Assembly: GCA_002104945.1 (NCBI GenBank)
Contig: MCFH01000033.1
Span: forward strand, 186,001 to 250,000
Length of the DNA stretch: 64,000 nt
Direction: 5' to 3'
From: Piromyces finnis
Taxonomy: Eukaryota; Neocallimastigomycota; Neocallimastigomycetes; Neocallimastigales; Neocallimastigaceae
A program made the position numbers and the translations under genes. Positions 12,001 through 25,044 of the stretch are shown piece after piece (position 1 is the stretch's first letter; each line of letters begins with the position of its first letter). Under the pieces are notes generated by a model. That model was not told where the DNA came from, searched no databases, and worked only from the letters and a program-made list of their open reading frames with translations.

Positions 12001-12749
12001 GTTTTGAATCTTCATTATTTCTTAATATTGAGGAATCATTTGTTTCATTAGAATAGTGATGAATATGGTTTTTTATTATTTTATTTTTATCTAACATTGA
12101 CAAATCTTTTTTATTCTTATTAATTGAGATATTCTTTCTTTTCTTTTCTTCCTCCCTTGATCTAATTTTTTGTCTTAAAATATCCATTTTTCTATGTAAT
12201 TTTTCGATTTCTTTTTTCTTTTTTTCGATTGATTTTTTATAATTATAATTTTTATTACTAATATCAATGTATTTATCTGTTTCATATGAATCATCTGTTA
12301 CATAACTTAAAGACTTTTATTTTATAAAAAAAGAAAAAGGCATTTAGTATTAATATCTAATATAAATATAAAAAATAATAAGTAAATAGTATATACTCTA
12401 TTATCACTAAAATCTAAGGAATAGATATCAGAAGATGCTTCGCTATACTTTCCTATATCGTTCAAATTTTAATATTTTATATATTTAATATTAAAATTAA
12501 TTTATATTATATTTTAAATATATTATATTTCTTCGATATTAACCATAATTGATTGATTCATGCTTATTTCGTTGCTCTATTTTATATTTTCCTTGTTCAT
12601 TTTTTACTCTTTCTAATTGCTTGTTGATTTTCTATTTATTTAAAATAGTATTGAAATTTAAGTATATATATAATTTAATTATATTGATATTAATTTCAAT
12701 ATTAAAATATTACGAATATAATATCATTATATGGCAGTTCCTCTTTCAT
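9749..12749 (-). CDS. Asn-rich coiled-coil protein, ten exons
   Basis: Spliced model, minus strand: 12749-12714, 12631-12544, 12452-12397, 12313-10769, 10682-10626, 10553-10509, 10438-10412, 10322-10305, 10233-10092, 9999-9749. Phases agree at every junction and the sum is 754 residues. The large fourth exon holds polyAsn runs, a His-rich stretch ('HDHGHHNHHHYHWH') and a coiled coil with 'EKDKQISEKDKNISELNEKL'. Acidic Ser-rich segments follow. The exons after it encode a more ordered region ('DDKIVDYFSKI', 'ETWILKRKI', 'VEVRNQGCLAKLPP'). The C-terminus is a highly charged Lys/Glu helix ('KEEKEKIKREKEEIKKEKER'). I do not recognise the family. A cytoskeletal or scaffold role would be a guess from coiled-coil content. 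The first exon is the least certain. Confidence 0.75.
11160..11247 (-). repeat. Trinucleotide array encoding polyAsn, in two codon blocks
   Basis: On the plus strand a long ATT run (11160-~11205) changes abruptly into a GTT run (to ~11244) and back to ATT. In the gene's sense this is AAT codons beside AAC codons, all Asn. A second, pure AAT array lies at ~11946-11999 and a shorter one at ~11810-11831 in the same exon. Confidence 0.9.
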
Positions 12750-13837
12750 ATTGAATTTTATATCTTCACTTAATTTAAAAATTTTTTATTTATTTTATTT
12801 TTAATGTTTTTAAAAACAGACATACATATAGCTATATAGCTTCTTAATTTTATTTTAATTAATGAAATAAAAAAGGTCAACTTTTTGTTTCTTAATATCT
12901 TTTTTTTATTATTAAAATTTCATAAAGAAAAAGTTTTTGGTAGAATTTGAAATAAAAATAAAAAGAAAACTATATAATTAAATTTATTAATAATTTCTAT
13001 TAATAATTCTAATTTTTCAAAACTTTATATATAAAATTATAGCTTTATGGATTTATAAATGGATTTATATTATTAGCAAAATGAAAAAATTTAAAAACAT
13101 ATCAATAATATTAATAAATATATAAATAAATAAAAAGTAAATAATTTTTTAATTAACCTATATTATATTTCTAAATTAATTAGAATTTAATAAATAAAAT
13201 AAATAAATATTTAAGGGACTTTAGATAATTAAAAAATATAGAAGTATTTTTTAAGATGAAGTTTTTTGCTATAAATCTCTATAATAAAAGGTAATTATTT
13301 ATTAAATTTATTAATTTCATTATATGACAGCTTATATTAACAAAATAAAAAAATAAATAAAAGTTTTAAAAATATTAGCATATTTTTACCATTCAAATCA
13401 TATGATTTTTTAGGTTAAAAAAAAAATAAATGACTTTATTTCCTTTTAATAATAAAAATAAATTAATCCTTTTTACTTTATTACGAAAATCAATTTGTTC
13501 AAGTTTAATAAAATATTAGAATAATTTGTCTTTTTACCTTTTATATGATACTAAAATTGATTTATGATCTGATATAACTTCTAGATATCGTAAACAAAGA
13601 ACTTATTAATATGTTCACGTATAATCTTAATTAATAGTTCCCTTTTCCCATATGGAATTATTACAAGCTAATTATCAATTAGGATAATTTTGGGAAAATA
13701 TGTTTTTGTCTTAGTAGATATAGATATTTTATAAAAGAATAACCAGGAGTTGATTTTATTATAAAAAGATAATTATATATAATATTAATAGAAAATATAA
13801 GTCCTTCATATAATTATTTGGTTTAATTTTCATTATA
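12750..13837. other. AT-rich intergenic region
   Basis: This is upstream sequence of the coiled-coil gene. No coding frame or RNA gene is seen. The right end, from about 13700, may hold decayed 3' UTR of the LINE relic that starts at 13838, but the similarity is too weak to place a boundary. Confidence 0.5.
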
Positions 13838-14275
13838 ACATTGTATTTGACTTTTATTTGGATTCAGACTTAAGGCTCAAAATTTGTCATTGGTAAATAT
13901 TATGTCTTGTCTTGCTATTTCTTCAGCAATTGCTCCCTTGATTGTTGCTTTAATCCTTTAGAGTATTGATCAATGTTGTTCAGTAACATAAGATATTATT
14001 ATAACATTAAACCCTGTGTACGGAACATTAGGAATGGTCCTATGCCATATCGGTATGACGTCAGCGCTCATGATTATGTTAGGTGTCTTACTAATCCTAT
14101 CAAAAAGTAGTTTTATTGATCTACTAATGATAAGGATTGTTATAGTAAGAAAAGCCGCAAGACTCTCTACATATAGAACATGAGACCCCGATGAACTGTA
14201 AAGCTATTTCTACTATTATTATTGTTATTATTACTATTGTTATTATTACTATTGTTACTATTATTATTATTATTA
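13838..14275 (-). mobile_element. Decayed relic of the LINE 3' end
   Basis: The stretch attgtatttgac at ~13845 and the following bases parallel the terminal part of the LINE family (compare 14605 onward). The segment gtcttgctatttcttcagca and the next ~50 bases align with the codons for the last ~45 residues of the LINE ORF, with many substitutions, in-frame stops and a ~29-bp deletion. It ends in a TACTATTGTTA-type array (~14207-14275) like the one encoding the Asn/Ser linker of intact copies. Bases ~14010-14205 are less A+T-rich than the surroundings and I cannot align them firmly. This is an older insertion than copies A-C. Confidence 0.65.
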
Positions 14276-14386
14276 CCAACTTCCAATGGGACACCGAGTC
14301 AAAGACCAAAATTTTGTCATGGAACAAAATTATGATCTCCATTGGTTGCGCTGGCCCTCCTGGCCTGTCTTACTGTTTCTTCAGCA
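14276..14386 (-). mobile_element. Young 3'-terminal LINE fragment
   Basis: These ~110 bp are nearly identical to the ORF end of copies A-C (compare 14610-14720): the last ~25 codons, stop codon and start of the 3' UTR. It stops at ttcttcagcat, where the poly-T (poly-A in sense) of copy A begins. It is either the flank of a nested insertion or a rearranged piece; its other half is not found beyond the far end of copy A. Confidence 0.75.
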
Positions 14387-17300
14387 TTTTTTTTTTTTTT
14401 TTTTTTTTTAACGGCATCAAATATTTTAAACTTTATTATTAATTTAATTAAAATTATAATACATGTAATATAAAAATTAAAAATAAAAATAAAAATAAAA
14501 AAAATATGTTTAAATAAACACAAATGAATAAAAATTGGGTATAATGTATTCTAGTAATTTTAATTAAAGTAAGAAAACCACTATCATACTAAAGTATAAT
14601 AATTGTATTTGACTTCCAATGGGACACCGAGCCAAAGATCAAAATTTTATCATGGAACAAAATTATGATCTCCATTGGTTGCGCTGGCCCTCCTGGCCTG
14701 TCTTACTGTTTCTTCAGCATTGACGCTCTTGGATGTTGCTTCAAACCTTTTGAACATTGACCATTGCTGGCCAATAGCAAAAGGCATGATTTTGGTTAGA
14801 AGTTCCGCGGTTACCGTCAAGAATGGTGTTCCTTCGTTAGTACCAGATTGAATCTGACGCTTACAAAGTTCTTTCCATTCCCTTGAATTGTAATTAATAT
14901 TGTTAAAACTTCTTCCCCCAAGAAGGAATTTAAATATTTTACTGTACACACTAGAATAATCATACACATTAATATTCACCGGATTATTAGAACTATTACT
15001 ATCATTAACTAAATTACTATCTAAATTAGAATTATTATCTTCACTATTGCTATCATTACTAATATTATTATTTCTATTATTGTTATTATTACTATTGTTA
15101 CTATTACTATTGTTACTATTACTATTGTTATTACTACTATTGTTACTATTACTATTACTGTTATTGCTATCTCTACTGACATTATCAATTTCATTATTAT
15201 TGATAGGACTATTGGAATTACGTTGACTGAAAAAATTTAATAGCTGGACTATGGAATCATAATGTTTAATACGGATATCTCTAAATGTTGGACAATCTAA
15301 TAACCAATGTTTAATACTTTGATCTCCACACTTGCAACATGGACAGTAGTTAGGACAAACTGGATCAACAAATTTAGCAGCTTTGGCAACTCTAGCATCC
15401 AACTTGTATCCGCTTCTTGCTTTCAATAGCCAGTAGAAGCCATAGGCAAACTCTGGGTACTCATAACATAATTTAATAAAATCTTTAGTTTCAATAAATT
15501 TATTATCATCATAATATTGCGCTTTGATTGAATTCCCTTTGAGATCTTTCCAATAAAAGTTTTTAACTGCTTTAACATCTCCATGTTTCTTTAGTTTTTT
15601 ATCAAGTGTCCTACTTGATTTGCACCACGTGTATTTTCTAAATTTAGGAATGTAATTGACAAGGTGTGAGATAATACAATTTGAGTTTTTCCATTTGTTA
15701 AAACATCTAACCTGAGCTAACGCACATTTGGCTGACAATGGAGGAATATTCAAATCTTTTGAGATAGAGTATAAAGATATAAACGATACGGCTTTATGAA
15801 CTCCGGCAACCCATCGTATTCCTTTGTTAACATGCTTCTGAGCAATCCTAGACCTAGCTTTGTTGGATCCAAGTAATGGTGCAAAGTATGAAACTCTGCT
15901 GATTACTTGTGAGTTAAGTACTAGTTTTTTGAAAGGAATAGGAATATTAGGATTTCTTAAGAATTTACTGACTGAGAAAAGTCCTTTCAAAACCTTGTTA
16001 TTAAGAGCTTTAATTACTGGTTTAAGGGACAGATTCTTATCAAATGGAACACCAAGATAAGTATAGCAATCAGTAGTTGGAATGGGTTGTCCTGCTAAGT
16101 AAAATGTTGGATCTCTCTTGTTCTGATTTTCTATTGATTCAGGACGAATCACCATCGTTGAACATTTCTGGATACCAAATTCCATTTCATTATACAAGGC
16201 CCATTCATTAACTCTTCTAAGCATCTTTTTTAAGCATCCTCTTGTTGGAGCACAAATAACTATATCATCTGCAAAAAGTCCACCACAGCATCGAGTGTCA
16301 CCTAAACTGACTCCGAGATCTTCACACTCTTTAAATATATCATTAATAAAGAGATTAAAGAGAATAGGAGAAAGAGGGCAACCTTGACGGACTCCTTTCT
16401 TCACATCAAAAGATTTCGAGAATTGTCCATCTAATTTGACATTAGCCTTAGATGTTAAATATAAATTTTTGATAAATTGTAGACTCTTACCTCGGATTCC
16501 TAAACAATCTAATTTATGGAGAATATTACCGATTGGGACTGAATCGTATGCTTTCCTGAGATCTAAAAAGGCCAAATATGTCTCTTTATTATCTAATTGA
16601 CGTCTACGGCATATTTCTTGGATTGAAATGAAAAGACTAATACTTTCTTCCTTTTTTCGAAAACCAAATTGTTCAGGTCTAATGAAATTATTCTTTAGAC
16701 CATATTCTGAGATTCTAGTGGTGACAATTTTGGAAATCAACTTAATACCATTATTGATAAGTGATATACCTCGATAGTTATCACAATCTGTCAAATCTCC
16801 CTTCTTAGGAATAGAAACAATACTGGATTCATTCCAAGAGCTGGGGAAATCTCCATCCCAAATACGGTTGAATAATTTAAGAATAAAATTTAAACCATGA
16901 GCATCATTATCTGAAGTAGTATTACCAGAAGAATTATTATCTGAAGCATTATTAGAATCATTACTTGATGGAACTAATGCTTTGTAAAATTCAATTGGAA
17001 TACCATCCGGACCTGATGCTTTATAATTTGGAGTAGTGAGGATAGCTGACTTGACTTCATCAATACTAATATCTTGGTTGATATCCCACTCATCAAGCAT
17101 AGGAAGTGAAAAACGTTTATTCGTTGGTTCTTCATACCAATGCTCCAAATCAAGACTTACACCACTTGGATCTGATGCAAGGTTTTCGAAATGATCATGC
17201 CACACTTCAAGTTGTTCTTCTGTAGCAACAACTAATTCTCCATTTTTATTTTTAATTGGTTGAGCAATAAAGAAAGAATCTTTTCCTATTTTTGCAGTTT

Positions 17301-19313
17301 TCTTGATCCATTTCCAGGCCTTCTTAGGATTATGACTCTTCATATACTCACATCCTGTTTTAATCCAATGAAGATATTCTTGCTTCCTAAATTCATTACA
17401 TCTTTTGTGGATGTAATCAATGAGTTTACGGTAGATTTTAATTCTTTTAATAAATTCATCTATATCATAAATTCTTTCTTTTTTAAATCTCTTATACAAC
17501 TTCATTTTGATTTTTTGAAGATTAAAAATTTGTTGTGAAATATGAAATGAAGACTTTATAACATTATTTGCTGAAGTAATACTGAGCTCGTCTGCAATTG
17601 AAAAAGCAGTTGAAGTAAACTCTTTGGAAAGTTCATCTGTAGAAACATTAGGATCGTTGGATTTTGCTGAAAGTATTTGGAATTTATTATGACTGAGAAT
17701 AGATTCCTTTTCCTCAATACATTTTAATCTATTCCATTTCAGAATTTTCTTAGGAACATTAAAGTCATTAGAAAAATCTTCCATAGGAATAATTTTACCA
17801 TTAATAAGAAGTGGCTTATGGTCTGATACAGGATAAAAATTATTTATAAATGATCCTGAGTGAATAAGATCTTTCATCTTCGAATTGATAAGAGCATGGT
17901 CAATGTCGGAAGATTGATCACCTCGAGTCCAAGAGATAGTCGACCCTCTAAGCGGAAGAATTTCCCAATCTCCTAATCCATTAGTTGATAACCAGTTGGA
18001 TAATTTTACTTTAGACATATTAAAATCACCAACAAGAATCGATGGATGGGATGAATGAGTTTGTAACCACAAGCGAACTTCTAACTTTGCATGATCAACA
18101 TAGATGTTGTGATGACTATGAGGCATATAAACATTACCAATCGAGCATTTGAATCTATTCCATAGACTAAAAGTATAAATAGAAATAATATACTTTCCAG
18201 AGAAGTTTTCAAGTGAGGCTTGACATGAATTGTGAAAACCTAAATATAAACCTCTCATTCCCGGAACTGATTCGTCAGCTTTCTTGAAAAAGTGTCTATA
18301 GTTTCGCAAAGTAACACGACAAGGATAATCTGTATTCGATCCAGAACCATTACCAGTTTCTTGGAAACATAAGAATAATGGTTTGAAAATAGCTGTGAAA
18401 TAGCTAATACTATCTCTCTTTTCGTGATTCCACCCATTGGTGTTCCAACTAAGACAAAAAGAAAAGTTATCAGGCTTGTTGGATGAGGAAGAATCGTTGC
18501 TATTATTATTATTATTAAAGTCATCGTTATTAATGGATGATGCATCAGAGGAATAAGTAGAACTATTACTAGATGGCTGTGAAACTGAAGAACTATCAAC
18601 TATTGAACTGTTATCAGAGTTGATAGAGCTATTAGAATTAATTGTTGAATGTTGAGATTGAAATTGTGTTTGCTGTAGACTGGAATATTTTCATGATGGG
18701 AAACTTGTTGAAGATCTTGTTGAAGATCGGATTTTTGAAGATCTTGTTGAAGATCGGATTGTTGATGAGATTGTTGAACTGATTGTTGAAATGATTGTTG
18801 AATAGAATGTTGATGTTTATTAGAAACTAAAATTTTACGTTTGAGAGTGGAAAAAGTGTATTTGTGATTCCTTCTACTACGAGCTGAAAAGGAAATTGAG
18901 ATAACTGAAAGTTTCTTCTTTAACATGTGTAAGATTTTAATACAATCTTTCGATGAACCATGAACCTTGACTAAGAAAAAGTGATCATTGAAAGTCTGAA
19001 AATATTTAACACTAATAACTGAATTAAATTTATCTTCTAGAATAACCTCGAGTTTTTCCCATAGCATATTTACTGACCATGATCGAATACCACGGATAAA
19101 GAAGGAGCGAATATCATCTGAGGGGATACCATAAGACCGGGTACCACGTCTGATATAATTCTTATCTTTAATATAAAGGACTGACATGATAATTAATTCT
19201 AATTAAAAAATATTGAATATAAAATAAATACTAATAAAAATTATAAATATAACGTATATGGAAAAAATCTGTCTCTCTCTCTCTTCTTAAAAGTACTGGA
19301 TAGTACAAAAATT
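14387..19313 (-). mobile_element. LINE (non-LTR retrotransposon) copy A, 5'-truncated
   Basis: In element sense it runs from 19313 to 14387 and ends in a 23-base poly-A (plus-strand T 14387-14409) after a 3' UTR ending in the complement of aacggcatcaaat. It matches copy C up to gtacaaaaatt (19313, equivalent to 48137 in C), so ~760 bp of the 5' region are missing. The ORF carries a single-base deletion. No target-site duplication is found: the left flank is another LINE fragment and the right flank is a LINE-internal scrap joined to copy B. Confidence 0.9.
14650..19187 (-). pseudogene. LINE polyprotein of copy A, one frameshift
   Basis: The ATG at 19187 opens the same frame as in copy C. At about 18680 copy A reads gtagactgg where C has gtagatctgg, a one-base deletion, so translation from the ATG leaves the native frame after ~170 residues and ends near 18600. 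The rest, endonuclease through C-terminus to the TGA at 14650, stays open in the shifted frame. Endonuclease motifs ('GDFNMSK', 'PVSDHKPLL'), reverse transcriptase ('FADDIVIC') and the CCHC finger are preserved. With only one disabling lesion, copy A is young. It should not make the full protein unless frameshifting occurs. Confidence 0.9.
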
Positions 19314-19334
19314 AATTAGAATTATTATCTTCAC

Positions 19335-19336
<2 letters not shown>
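19314..19336 (-). mobile_element. LINE-internal scrap between copies A and B
   Basis: The bases between the 5' end of A and the poly-T of B are identical to part of the LINE ORF (compare 15027-15049, the Asn/Ser-linker region). They could be template-switch filler or a remnant of an element into which B inserted. Confidence 0.7.
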
Positions 19337-19392
<56 letters not shown>

Positions 19393-19627
19393 GGCATCAA
19401 ATATTTTAAACTTTATTATTAATTTAATTAAAATTATAATACATGAAATATAAAAATTAAAATAAAATAAAAATAAAAAAAATATGTTTAAATAAACACA
19501 AATGAATAAAAATTGGGTATAATGTATTCTAGTAATTTTAATTAAAGTAAGAAAGCCACTATCATACTAAAGTATAATAATTGTATTTGACTTCCAATGG
19601 GACACCGAGCCAAAGATCAAAATTTTA

Positions 19628-22600
19628 TCATGGAACAAAATTATGATCTCCATTGGTTGCGCTGGCCCTCCTGGCCTGTCTTACTGTTTCTTCAGCATTG
19701 ACGCTCTTGGATGTTGCTTCAAACCTTTTGAACATTGACCATTGCTGGCCAATAGCAAAAGGCATGATTTTGGTTAGAAGTTCCGCGGTTACCGTCAAGA
19801 ATGGTGTTCCTTCATTAGTACCAGATTGAATCTGACGCTTACAAAGTTCTTTCCATTCCCTTGAATTGTAATTGATATTGTTAAAACTTCTTCCCCCAAG
19901 AAGGAATTTAAATATTTTACTGCACACACTAGAATAATCATACACATTAATATTCACCGGATTATTAGAACTATTACTATCATTAACTAAATTACTATCT
20001 AAATTAGAATTATTATCTTCACTATTGCTATCATTACTAATATTATTATTTCTATTACTACTATTGTTATTATTACTATTGTTACTATTACTATTGTTAT
20101 TATTACTATGTTACTATTACTATTAATATTATTACTATCTCTACTGATATTATCAATTTCATTATTATTGATAGGACTATTGGAATTACGTTGACTGAAA
20201 AAATTTAATAGCTGGACTATGGAATCATAATGTTTAATACGGATATCTCTAAATGTTGGACAATCTAATAACCAATGTTTAATACTTTGATCTCCACACT
20301 TGCAACATGGACAGTAGTTAGGACAAACTGGATCAACAAATTTGGCAGCTTTGGCAACTCTAGCATCCAACTTGTATCCGCTTCTTGCTTTCAATAGCCA
20401 GTAGAAGCCATAGGCAAACTCTGGGTACTCATAACATAATTTAATAAAATCTTTAGTTTCAATAAACTTATTATCATCATAATATTGCGCTTTGATTGAA
20501 TTCCCTTTGAGATCTTTCCAATAAAAGTTTTTAACTGCTTTAACATCTCCATGTTTCTTTAGTTTTTTATCAAGTGTCCTACTTGATTTGCACCACGTGT
20601 ATTTTCTAAATTTAGGAATGTAATTGACAAGGTATGAGATAATACAATTTGAGTTTTTCCATTTGTTAAAACATCTAACCTGAGCTAATGCACATTTGGC
20701 TGACAATGGAGGAATATTCAAATCTTTTGAAATAGAGTATAAAGATATAAACGATACAGCTTTATGAACTCCGGCAACCCATCGTATTCCTTTGTTAACA
20801 TGCTTCTGTGCAATTCTAGACCTGGCTTTGTTGGATCCAAGTAATGGTGCAAAGTATGAAACTCTGCTAATCACTTGTGAGTTAAGTACTAGCTTTTTGA
20901 AGGGAATAGGAATATTAGGATTTCTTAAGAATTTACTGACTGAAAAAAGCCCTTTCAAAACCTTGTTATTAAGAGCTTTAATAACTGGTTTAAGGGACAG
21001 ATTCTTATCAAATGGAACACCAAGATAAGTATAACAATCAGTAGTTGGAATGGGTTGTCCTGCTAAGTAAAATGTTGGATCTCTCTTGTTCTGATTTTCT
21101 ATTGATTCAGGACGAATCACCATCGTTGAACACTTCTGGATACCAAATTCCATTTCATTATACAAGGCCCATTCATTAACTCTTCTAAGCATCTTTTTTA
21201 AGCATCCTCTTGTTGGAGCACAAATAACTATATCATCTGCAAAAAGTCCACCACAGCATCGAGTGTCACCTAAACTGACTCCGAGATCTTCACACTCTTT
21301 AAATATATCATTAATAAAGAGATTAAAGAGAATAGGAGAAAGGGGCAACCTTGACGGACTCCTTTCTTCACATCAAAAGATTTCGAGAATTGTCCATCTA
21401 ATTTGACATTAGCCTTAGATGTTAAATATAAATTTTTGATGAATTGTAAACTCTTACCTCGGATTCCTAAACAATCTAATTTATGGAGAATATTACCGAT
21501 TGGGACTGAATCGTATGCTTTCCTGAGATCTAAAAAGGCCAAATATGTCTCTTTATTATCTAATTGACGTCTACGGCATATTTCTTGGATTGAAATGAAA
21601 AGACTGATACTTTCTTCCTTTTTTCGAAAACCAAATTGTTCAGGTCTAATGAAATTATCCTTTAGACCATATTCTGAGATTCTAGTGGTGACAATTTTGG
21701 AAATCAACTTAATACCATTATTGATAAGTGATATACCTCGATAGTTATCACAATCTGTCAAATCTCCCTTCTTAGGAATAGAAACAATACTGGATTCATT
21801 CCATGAGTTGGGGAAGTCTCCATCCCAAATACGGTTGAATAATTTAAGAATAAAATTTAAACCATAGCATCATTATCTGAAGTGGTATTACCGGAAGAAT
21901 TATTATCTGTAGCATTATTAGAATCATTACTTGATGGAATTAATGCTTTGTAAAATTCAATTGGAATACCATCCGGACCTGATGCTTTATAATTTGGAGT
22001 AGAGAGGATAGCTGACTTGACTTCATCAATACTAATATCTTGGTTGATATCCCATTCATCAAGCATAGGAAGTGAAAAACGTTTATTCATTGGTTCTTCA
22101 TACCAATGCTCCAAATCAAGACTTACACCACTTGGATCTGATGCAAGCTTTTCGAAATGATCATGCCACACATCTAGTTGTTCTTCCGTAGCAACAACTA
22201 ATTCTCCATTTTTGTTTTTAATTGGTTGAGCAATAAAGAAAGAATCTTTTCCAATTTTTGCAGTTTTCTTGATCCATTTCCAGGCCTTCTTAGGATTATG
22301 ACTCTTCATATACTCACATCCTGTTTTAATCCAATGAAGATATTCTTGTTTCCTAAATTCATTACATCTTTTGTGGATGTAATCAATGAGCTTACGGTAG
22401 ATTTTAATTCTTTTAATAAATTCATCTATATCATAAATTCTTTCTTTTTTAAATCTCTTATACAACTTCATTTTGATTTTTTGGAGATTAAAAATTTGTT
22501 GTGAAATATGAAATGAAGACTTTATAACATTATTTGCTGAGGTAATACTGAGCTCGTCTGCAATTGAAAAAGCAGTTGAAGTAAACTCTTTGGAAAGTTC

Positions 22601-24151
22601 ATCTGTAGAAACATTAGGATCGTTGAATTTTGCTGAAAGTATTTGGAATTTATTATGACTGAGAATAGATTCCTTTTCCTCAATACATTTTAATCTATTC
22701 CATTTCAGAATTTTCTTAGGAACATTAAAGTCATTAGAAAAATCTTCCATAGGAATAATTTTACCATTAATAAGAAGTGGCTTATGGTCTGATACAGGAT
22801 AAAAATTATTTATAAATGATCCTGAGTGAATAAGATCTTTCATCTTCGAATTGATAAGAGCATGGTCAATGTCGGAAGATTGATCACCTCGAGTCCAAGA
22901 GATAGTAGACCCTCTAAGCGGAAGAATTTCCCAATCTCCTAATCCATTAGTTGATAACCAGTTGGATAATTTTACTTTAGACATATTAAAATCACCAACA
23001 AGAATCGATGGATGGGATGAATGAGTTTGTAACCACAAGCGAACTTCTAACTTTGCATGATCAACATAGATGTTGTGATGACTATGAGGCATATAAACAT
23101 TTCCAATCGAGCATTTGAATCTATTCCAGAGACTAAAAGTATAAATAGAAATAATATACTTTCCAGAGAAGTTTTCAAGTGAGGCTTGACACGAATTGTG
23201 AAAACCTAAATATAAACCTCTCATTCCAGGAACTGATTCGTCAGCTTTCTTGAAAAAGTGTCTATAGTTTCGCAAAGTAACACGACAAGGATAATCTGTA
23301 TTCGATCCAGAACCATTACCAGTTTCTTGGAAACATAAGAATAATGGTTTGAAAATAGCTGTGAAATAGCTAATACTATCTCTCTTTTCATGATTCCACC
23401 CATTGGTGTCCCAACTAAGACAAAAAGAAAAGTTATCAGGCTTGTTGGATGAGGAAGAATCGTTGCTATTATTATTATTATTAAAGTCATCGTTATTAAT
23501 GGATGATGCATCAGAGGAATAAGTAGAACTATTACTAGATGGCTGTGAAACTGAAGAACTATCAACTATTGAACTGTTATCAGAGTTGATAGAACTATTA
23601 GAATTAATTGTTGAATGTTGAGATTGAAATTGTGTTTGCTGTAGATCTGGAATATTTTCATGATGGGAAACTTGTTGAAGATCCTGTTGAAGATCTTGTT
23701 GAAGATCGGATTGTTGATGAGATTGTTGAACTGATTGTTGAACTGATTGTTGAAATGATTGTTGAATAGAATGTTGATGTTTATTAGAAACTAAAATTTT
23801 ACGTTTGAGAGTGGAAAAAGTGTATTTGTGATTCCTTCTACTACGAGCTGAAAAGGAAATTGAGGTAACTGAAAGTTTCTTCTTTAACATGTGTAAGATT
23901 TTAATACAATCTTTTGATGAACCATGAACCTTGACTAAGAAAAAGTGATCATTGAAAGTTTGAAAATATTTAACACTAATAACTGAATTAAGTTTATCTT
24001 CTAGAATAACCTCGAGTTTTTCCCATAGCATATTTACTGACCATGATCGAATACCACGGATAAAGAAGGAGCGAATATCATCTAAGGGGATACCATAAGA
24101 CCGGGTACCACGTCTGATATAATTCTTATCTTTAATATAAAGGACTGACAT
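19628..24151 (-). pseudogene. LINE polyprotein of copy B, several frameshifts
   Basis: The ATG at 24151 matches the start in copy C, and the frame stays open through the endonuclease and into the reverse transcriptase region (~755 native codons). Single-base deletions relative to C occur near 21865 (accatagc for accatgagc), near 21341 (aaaggggc for aaagaggggc-type sequence) and near 20109 in the Asn/Ser linker. They split the reverse transcriptase and C-terminal domains into three frames. Motifs for every domain can still be read. This copy cannot encode a working enzyme. Confidence 0.88.
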
Positions 24152-24797
24152 GATAATAAATTCTAATTAAAAAATATTGAATATAAAATAAATACTAATA
24201 AAAATTACAAATATAACGTATATGGAAAAAAATCTGTCTCTCTCTCTCTTCTTAAAAGTACTGGATAGTACAAAAATTGTTACGATGCTTTGTTTAAAGT
24301 TTCTTATTTTTTGAATTCTAGTTGTAAATTTTCTTTAAAAATTCTAGTTTTGGTTTGTTGTTAGTAAATTCGATTCGCTTTTTGACACTAAACTTGTTTG
24401 ACTTTACTTTTCATTAAATATTTAAATTGGTAAAAAATTTGAATCAAGAATGTCGACACCAGAAAGCTTGTGAATAGTATTTTTACATGATGTAGAGTGA
24501 ATCAGTCTCTTACAAGAAACAATACAACAATAGCTACATGAATATAAAAGTACAATGCAAATGCTAAAGTTGACTACATTGGATTCTTACAAGAGAAGAG
24601 TAGTACTACATGAATACATGAATAAAAGAAAAAATACAGCAACAAAATGTATTACTCTTCTAATTAAATACTATACAAACTTACCTGAAAAATCAAACAT
24701 TCACTTATTCATCAAATACTTAAATTTGATGAATAAAATGTTTTTTAATCGCTCAGTACCATGAGCTTAGTCCTAATAATTTTCCCTTGAAGACTAA

Positions 24798-25043
24798 CCA
24801 AGCATCCATTGCGCAATGCTTGGATTTAATTCTTTCTACTCTCTCAGTACCATGAGCATGAGTAGACCCCCTTGAGAAATTACATTTATTAAATAAATGA
24901 AGGCACATTCCTAAGAGGGCACCAAGCATCCATTGCGCAATACTTGGATTTAATTCTTTCTACTCTCTCAGTACCATGAGCATGAGTAGACCCCCTTGAG
25001 AAACTACATTTATTAAATAAATGAAGGCACGTTCCCAAGAGGG
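24798..25043 (-). repeat. Two tandem ~122-bp units, 5' region of copy B
   Basis: ccaagcatccattgcgcaat begins at 24798 and again, with small changes, at 24922 (period ~124). Each unit ends in aagaggg (24918 and 25043). See the corresponding units of copy C for the hairpins they can form. Confidence 0.9.
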
Positions 25044-25044
25044 A

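Noticed and set aside
14191-14523. Short open frames on both strands around 14200-14500
   Set aside because: They are formed by LINE fragments, the TACTATTGTTA array and the poly-T run, not by genes.
15860-17538. Plus-strand open frames within copy A (also 20792-22504 and 44697-46375)
   Set aside because: They occur at the same places in all three LINE copies as antisense shadows of the conserved ORF and have no recognisable motifs.
24555-24764. 69-codon plus-strand frame in the 5' region of copy B
   Set aside because: It is antisense to the LINE transcript in non-coding 5' UTR and the corresponding sequence in copy C does not keep it convincingly open.
24798-25043. CRISPR-like array
   Set aside because: The repeat units are contiguous, belong to a LINE 5' region, and have no unique spacers.
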